Assembly (NCBI RefSeq): GCF_900177425.1
Contig: NZ_LT840184.1
Coordinates: 4,008,263-4,072,262 of the forward strand
Length of the DNA: 64,000 nt
Source: Paenibacillus uliginis N3/975
GTDB taxonomy: Bacteria > Bacillota > Bacilli > Paenibacillales > Paenibacillaceae
Direction of reading: 5' to 3'
The first letter of the stretch is position 1. Each line of letters starts with the position of its first letter. Below the pieces are notes generated by a model that saw only the letters and a list, made by a program, of their open reading frames with translations, was not told where the DNA came from and ran no database searches. The translations under genes and the position numbers were made by a program. Positions 61,175 through 64,000 of the stretch are shown here, one piece after another.

Positions 61175-62241
61175 GACGGATTGTCAAGCGAAGTGCGACA
61201 GCTCCCCCATGAAAGCTTCGTGAGCAGACTTCTAGCCCAGACATTTGCGAGCCCGGTTATTGATGAGAGAGACAGCGTACGCCAGCTCTTCATCCGTAAC
61301 CATGGAAAAATCATATCCTTTAGGGAAGAACTCCCGAAGAAGGCCATTACCGTTTTCGTTGGAGCCTCGCTGCCAAGAGGAGTAGGGGTCTGCAAAGTAC
61401 ATCTGCACGCCATGGAAGTGCTCCAGATTTGCATAACAGGCGAACTCTTTTCCTCGGTCTGAAGTAGCTGTTAGCATTGCTGAGGCCGGGTATTGGCTAG
61501 CGAGAACACCAAAGGCGACTTCCATAGAATGAGCCGATTGGGCATTTGAGAGCCAAATACATCCGGGTTTTCCGTTCCACGAAGCTGGCAACACAAGCCT
61601 TGCTATTGCCGCGACTGGACACTACGGTATCGAGTTCCCAGTGGCCAAAGGTGGTCCGTTTTCGGACTTCTTTAGGGCGCTGGCTAATCGGGGTACCGAC
61701 GAGGAAGCGACCTCGTGTTTCCACTGGCTTTTGCCGCTTGCCTTTATGCCGTAGAACCTTAACCTCTCTAGCTGCGAGACGCCCCGTGTAGAGCCATCTG
61801 TAGATCGTTTTGAAGCAGACAAAAGGCTTACCTTCGACTCGTCGTCTTTCTGCAATCTGCTCGGGGGACCAGGTTTCCTTCAGCTTGTGGTTGATTTCTT
61901 CTGCAAGCTCGGAAGTATACTTACCCTTGGGCCCGTTCGAAGCTCTGCGTTCCAAAGACGCCTGCTGGGCTGAGCGTGCTTCGTATTCCTTACCTTTTCG
62001 ACCTCGATTGATTTCTCGGCCGATGGTGGAAGGATGACGGCCAAGCTTTTGGGCAATTTCACGCAGAGAGCATTTCATTTGTACGAGCAGTTCTAGTTTG
62101 GATCGTTCCGTTATGGTAAGATGTTTGTAACCCATGGTGAGATTCTCCTTGTGTAATGGTGAGTGTGGTAACTTCCATTTTACACGAATCCAACATGGGC
62201 TTTTGTTTTTTTAGGCGTCGCACTTCATATTACAATCCGTC
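61175..62241 (-). mobile_element. IS30-family element, defective
   Basis: Inverted ends: GACGGATTGTCAAGCGAAGT on the left and GACGGATTGTAATATGAAGT read inward from the right, about 27 bases with a few mismatches. GTTT stands on both sides (61171-61174 and 62242-62245) as the probable target duplication. The length of 1067 bp is normal for IS30. The transposase gene is broken. Confidence 0.88.
61184..62135 (-). pseudogene. IS30-family transposase, frameshift and nonsense
   Basis: The first frame (from 62135) gives MGYKHLTITERSKLELLVQM, LREIAQKLGRHPSTIGREIN (helix-turn-helix) and FGHWELDTVVSSRGN with the first catalytic Asp. Near 61555 the frame shifts, and the next one gives NAQSAHSMEVAFGVLA, LTATSDRGKEFACYANLEHF (second Asp) and WQRGSNENGNGLLREFFPKG (Glu). 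After NNRARKCLG comes TAG where the family has Trp, then KSAHEAFMGELSHFA and the true stop. Two lesions mean it cannot transpose itself. Confidence 0.88.
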
Positions 62242-62422
62242 GTTTTTAAAAGAATTAAATAAAAATCTGGGGATTCCTCCCATATTAACAAACAAGTCGA
62301 AGGGGTTACTCATTGCTCGAATTCGCTCGCGACTATTTATTCTTGTTGAGAATTATACTAGTAATTAGGATGTTATTCGTAATTAATAAATAAATAGTCT
62401 TGATTATGTTCATGGAGATTTC

Positions 62423-62600
62423 CGATAACGTTCCCGTATTCACGAACCCGAGAGGCTTAAGCTGCTCCAGCGATCAAGCGCAGTGATTGCCCAGACATGT
62501 CGCCAGACTTGCTTCGCAGGGTTGTCTGCTTGCCAATTTCTTCCTCGAATTCTCTTCTGCAGACCAGGGCGTAGCCTGCAGTGTGAATGTTGTGTTATAC
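62423..62600 (-). repeat. attC-like repeat H
   Basis: Nearly identical to repeat F from the CACGAACCCGAGAGGCTTAA start to the GTGTTATAC end (plus strand). The outermost bases before that differ (GATAACGTTCCCGTATT against TATAACGTTAAAACATT). It begins 28 bases after the stop of the second NUDIX copy. Confidence 0.8.
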
Positions 62601-62627
62601 GAAGACTTGCCCTGTCGATAAACCCCA

Positions 62628-63092
62628 CTAAACTTCTTCGAATGTACTTTCGAAAAAGGGCCCTTCAACATCATTTATATAGTTTTCAATAATCTTTCTC
62701 ATTGGTTGAGGAAGAAGGTTATGTCGGTCCATCTCATTTATGGGTATCCAATAAAATTCTAAATGGCTCTCTTTTGATTCTGGATTCTTTCTATAATCTG
62801 CGTTTTCTAATTTAGTAATAAAAATATGGTTTATCTCTTGATGATATGTTCCTTCATCTTCGTGTTCAGCTTCTACTGCTCCTATATACGGCCCGACTTC
62901 ACTTATTAAACCAAGTTCTTCATTTATCTCTCTATACAAAGAGGTTCTAATACTTTCATGAAACTCAACATGTCCTCCTGGTAAAAATGTGTTATCCATT
63001 CCTATGCAATGGGCAACTAAAAGATGGTTATCGGTTAATATGACTCCTCGAGCCAGCACGTGGTACTTATGTGGCTGTTCTTCTTTTATCAT
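62628..63092 (-). CDS. NUDIX hydrolase, copy 2 (cassette gene)
   Basis: A 154-residue protein differing from the copy at 38787-39251 at only a few residues near the start (MIKEEQPHKYHV against MIREEQPQKYHV). The NUDIX box GGHVEFHESIRTSLYREINE is intact. The open frame extends upstream through repeat I to 63284, but AGGAGA and the conserved start fix the ATG at 63092. The matching flanking repeats show that the gene was duplicated with its repeats as one unit. The substrate is unknown. Confidence 0.92.
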   Translation of the reverse strand: MIKEEQPHKYHVLARGVILTDNHLLVAHCIGMDNTFLPGGHVEFHESIRTSLYREINEELGLISEVGPYIGAVEAEHEDEGTYHQEINHIFITKLENADYRKNPESKESHLEFYWIPINEMDRHNLLPQPMRKIIENYINDVEGPFFESTFEEV

Positions 63093-63143
63093 CTTGAAGT
63101 CTCCTTCTAAAATTGTTGGTTTTAAAAGGGTTAGCACGTTTTT

Positions 63144-63305
63144 GCTTAACGTTCTTGTACTCACGAACCCGAGAACCTTAAGGGACCTAGTCCCGGCCGC
63201 GAAGCGGTTAGGTTCACAGGGTTGTCTGACTGATTCAACTTCCTCGAAATGCCTCGGGCAGACCAAGGCTCCGTCAGGGGCCACAGCGCGAATATTTTGT
63301 TATGC
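63144..63305 (-). repeat. attC-like repeat I
   Basis: On the gene strand it starts GCATAACAAAATATTCGCGC and ends GAGTACAAGAACGTTAAGC; the terminal GTTAAGC is an exact GTTRRRY core. It matches repeat G over its full length, with changes at both ends and in the inner loop (GCGAAGCGG against CCGACTCAG). It begins 19 bases after the stop of the broken phosphatase. Confidence 0.82.
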
Positions 63306-63323
63306 AAAGGTCCTGCTTCCTGA

Positions 63324-63936
63324 TCAACCTACAATAGGGTCTTCTTTAAAATGACTTATATCTCCATGTAAAATAATATTTGTTTTATTCATTTCGAATT
63401 CAATCTTACATAAACAGGCTGGATGTATATACGGAGGATTCCAAATATCCTTTATAGGTCGATCTTCAAAATATGCCATAAGCAATTTAACTACAACGGT
63501 ATGAGTTACTATCAATATTGATTTACCTTGGTTTTTATCAATAATTTGATGTAATTGTTTTATTGCTCGTTTCGATACATCCTGAAAAGTTTCGCTACTC
63601 TGTACATTAAACTTCTCTGGATCCTGCCAAAAATAGTGAAATTGCTCCGGATATAACTCCTTAACTGCTTCTTGACGTTTACCTTCCCAAACTCCTAAAT
63701 TAATCTCTTTCAAATTATCATTTTCAATTATTTCGATTTCCCTTAAACCCCTTATTAGTTCAGCTGTTCTTTCGGCTCTACGACTTGAACTTGAATAAAT
63801 AATATCTATCTGCTCATTCTGTATTGATTCACCTAACCATTGAGCTTGTTTAACCCCTAAATCTGTTAATGGAGAGTCTTGATGTCCTTGTAATTTATGT
63901 TCGACATTCCATTCTGTCTATCCATGTCTTACATAT
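63324..63936 (-). pseudogene. histidine phosphatase, 5' truncated with in-frame stop after RHG
   Basis: The frame reads YVRHG, then TAG where the family has Gln or Glu, then TEWNVEHKLQGHQDSPLTDL, SSSSRRAERTAELIRGLREI and SILIVTHTVVVKLLMAYFED to the stop. The catalytic RHG and late His are present. The first few residues and the ribosome site are missing: a terminator hairpin lies directly before the RHG motif. An internal ATG at 63713 opens a 129-residue frame but lacks the catalytic first half. Confidence 0.78.
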
Positions 63937-63944
63937 TCTAGCCG

Positions 63945-63989
63945 AAAAAAAGCCCTAGCCTTTAGGCATGGGATGAATCGGCTTAGGGC
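63945..63989 (-). terminator. intrinsic terminator
   Basis: On the minus strand GCCCTAAGCC faces GGCTAGGGC, followed by TTTTTTT. It belongs to a gene beyond the window edge and abuts the truncated phosphatase, marking a rearrangement joint. Confidence 0.8.
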
Positions 63990-64000
63990 AAGGGCTGTCA

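Noticed and set aside
1..64000. CRISPR array, tRNA, rRNA, prophage or integrase
   Set aside because: No regularly spaced short repeats, no tRNA-like or rRNA segments, no tyrosine or serine recombinase and no phage structural genes were recognised.

Overview
The window looks like a chromosomal segment of a Bacillales bacterium, most probably Paenibacillus or a close relative. The evidence is gene content: YesM/YesN-type two-component control of a CUT1 sugar ABC transporter, GH127 and GH2 glycosidases, a FosB-type thiol transferase, CsaA, a tandem glycine riboswitch, strong AGGAGG-type ribosome sites with frequent TTG/GTG starts, and Firmicute-type terminators. No rRNA, tRNA or CRISPR array was seen.

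Layout. 1-8.5 kb: two Gfo/Idh/MocA dehydrogenases with an AraC regulator, acetyltransferases, an ATP-grasp ligase, a fused scar of lacZ and araC remnants, and a large uncharacterised protein. 8.5-24.6 kb: a rifamycin-phosphotransferase-like enzyme, then many small stand-alone enzymes (HAD, GNAT, NUDIX, PyrE-like, methyltransferases, FosB, SMI1/KNR4, CsaA), several of them broken, plus a sodium:alanine/glycine symporter behind a tandem glycine riboswitch. 24.6-33.4 kb: MarR with an MFS exporter, then a redox and iron-sulfur block (ferredoxin reductase-like flavoprotein, BBE-type flavoprotein, HesB and IscA-like proteins, SufR-like regulator, SodA, 7Fe-type ferredoxin, a truncated ferredoxin) and a DJ-1/PfpI protein.

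33.4-39.5 kb is the most unusual part. Single genes, all on the minus strand, are each followed by a 135-180 bp structured repeat. On the gene strand the best repeats end in GTTRRRY and begin near RYNYAAC, as integron attC sites do. No integrase is present. One NUDIX cassette with both flanking repeats occurs again at 62.4-63.3 kb. An IS5-type element interrupts one cassette gene. Next to the array is a precisely bounded IS1595-family transposon (40266-42627, 8-bp target duplication) that carries an aminoglycoside-phosphotransferase-like gene. 42.9-44.9 kb holds decayed genes and an IS1182 fragment.

45.0-59.9 kb is a glycan-utilisation locus. A response regulator and sensor kinase lie upstream of a lipoprotein binding protein, two permeases and a GH127 beta-L-arabinofuranosidase. 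A second operon (GH2, aldose-epimerase-like, GH2) is divergent from an ArsR-type regulator and shares an operator-like motif. 59.9-64 kb holds a group II intron remnant, a DinB protein, a defective IS30 element, the second NUDIX cassette and a broken histidine phosphatase.

The window is rich in recent gene decay: at least fifteen genes show frameshifts, nonsense codons, internal deletions or truncation.
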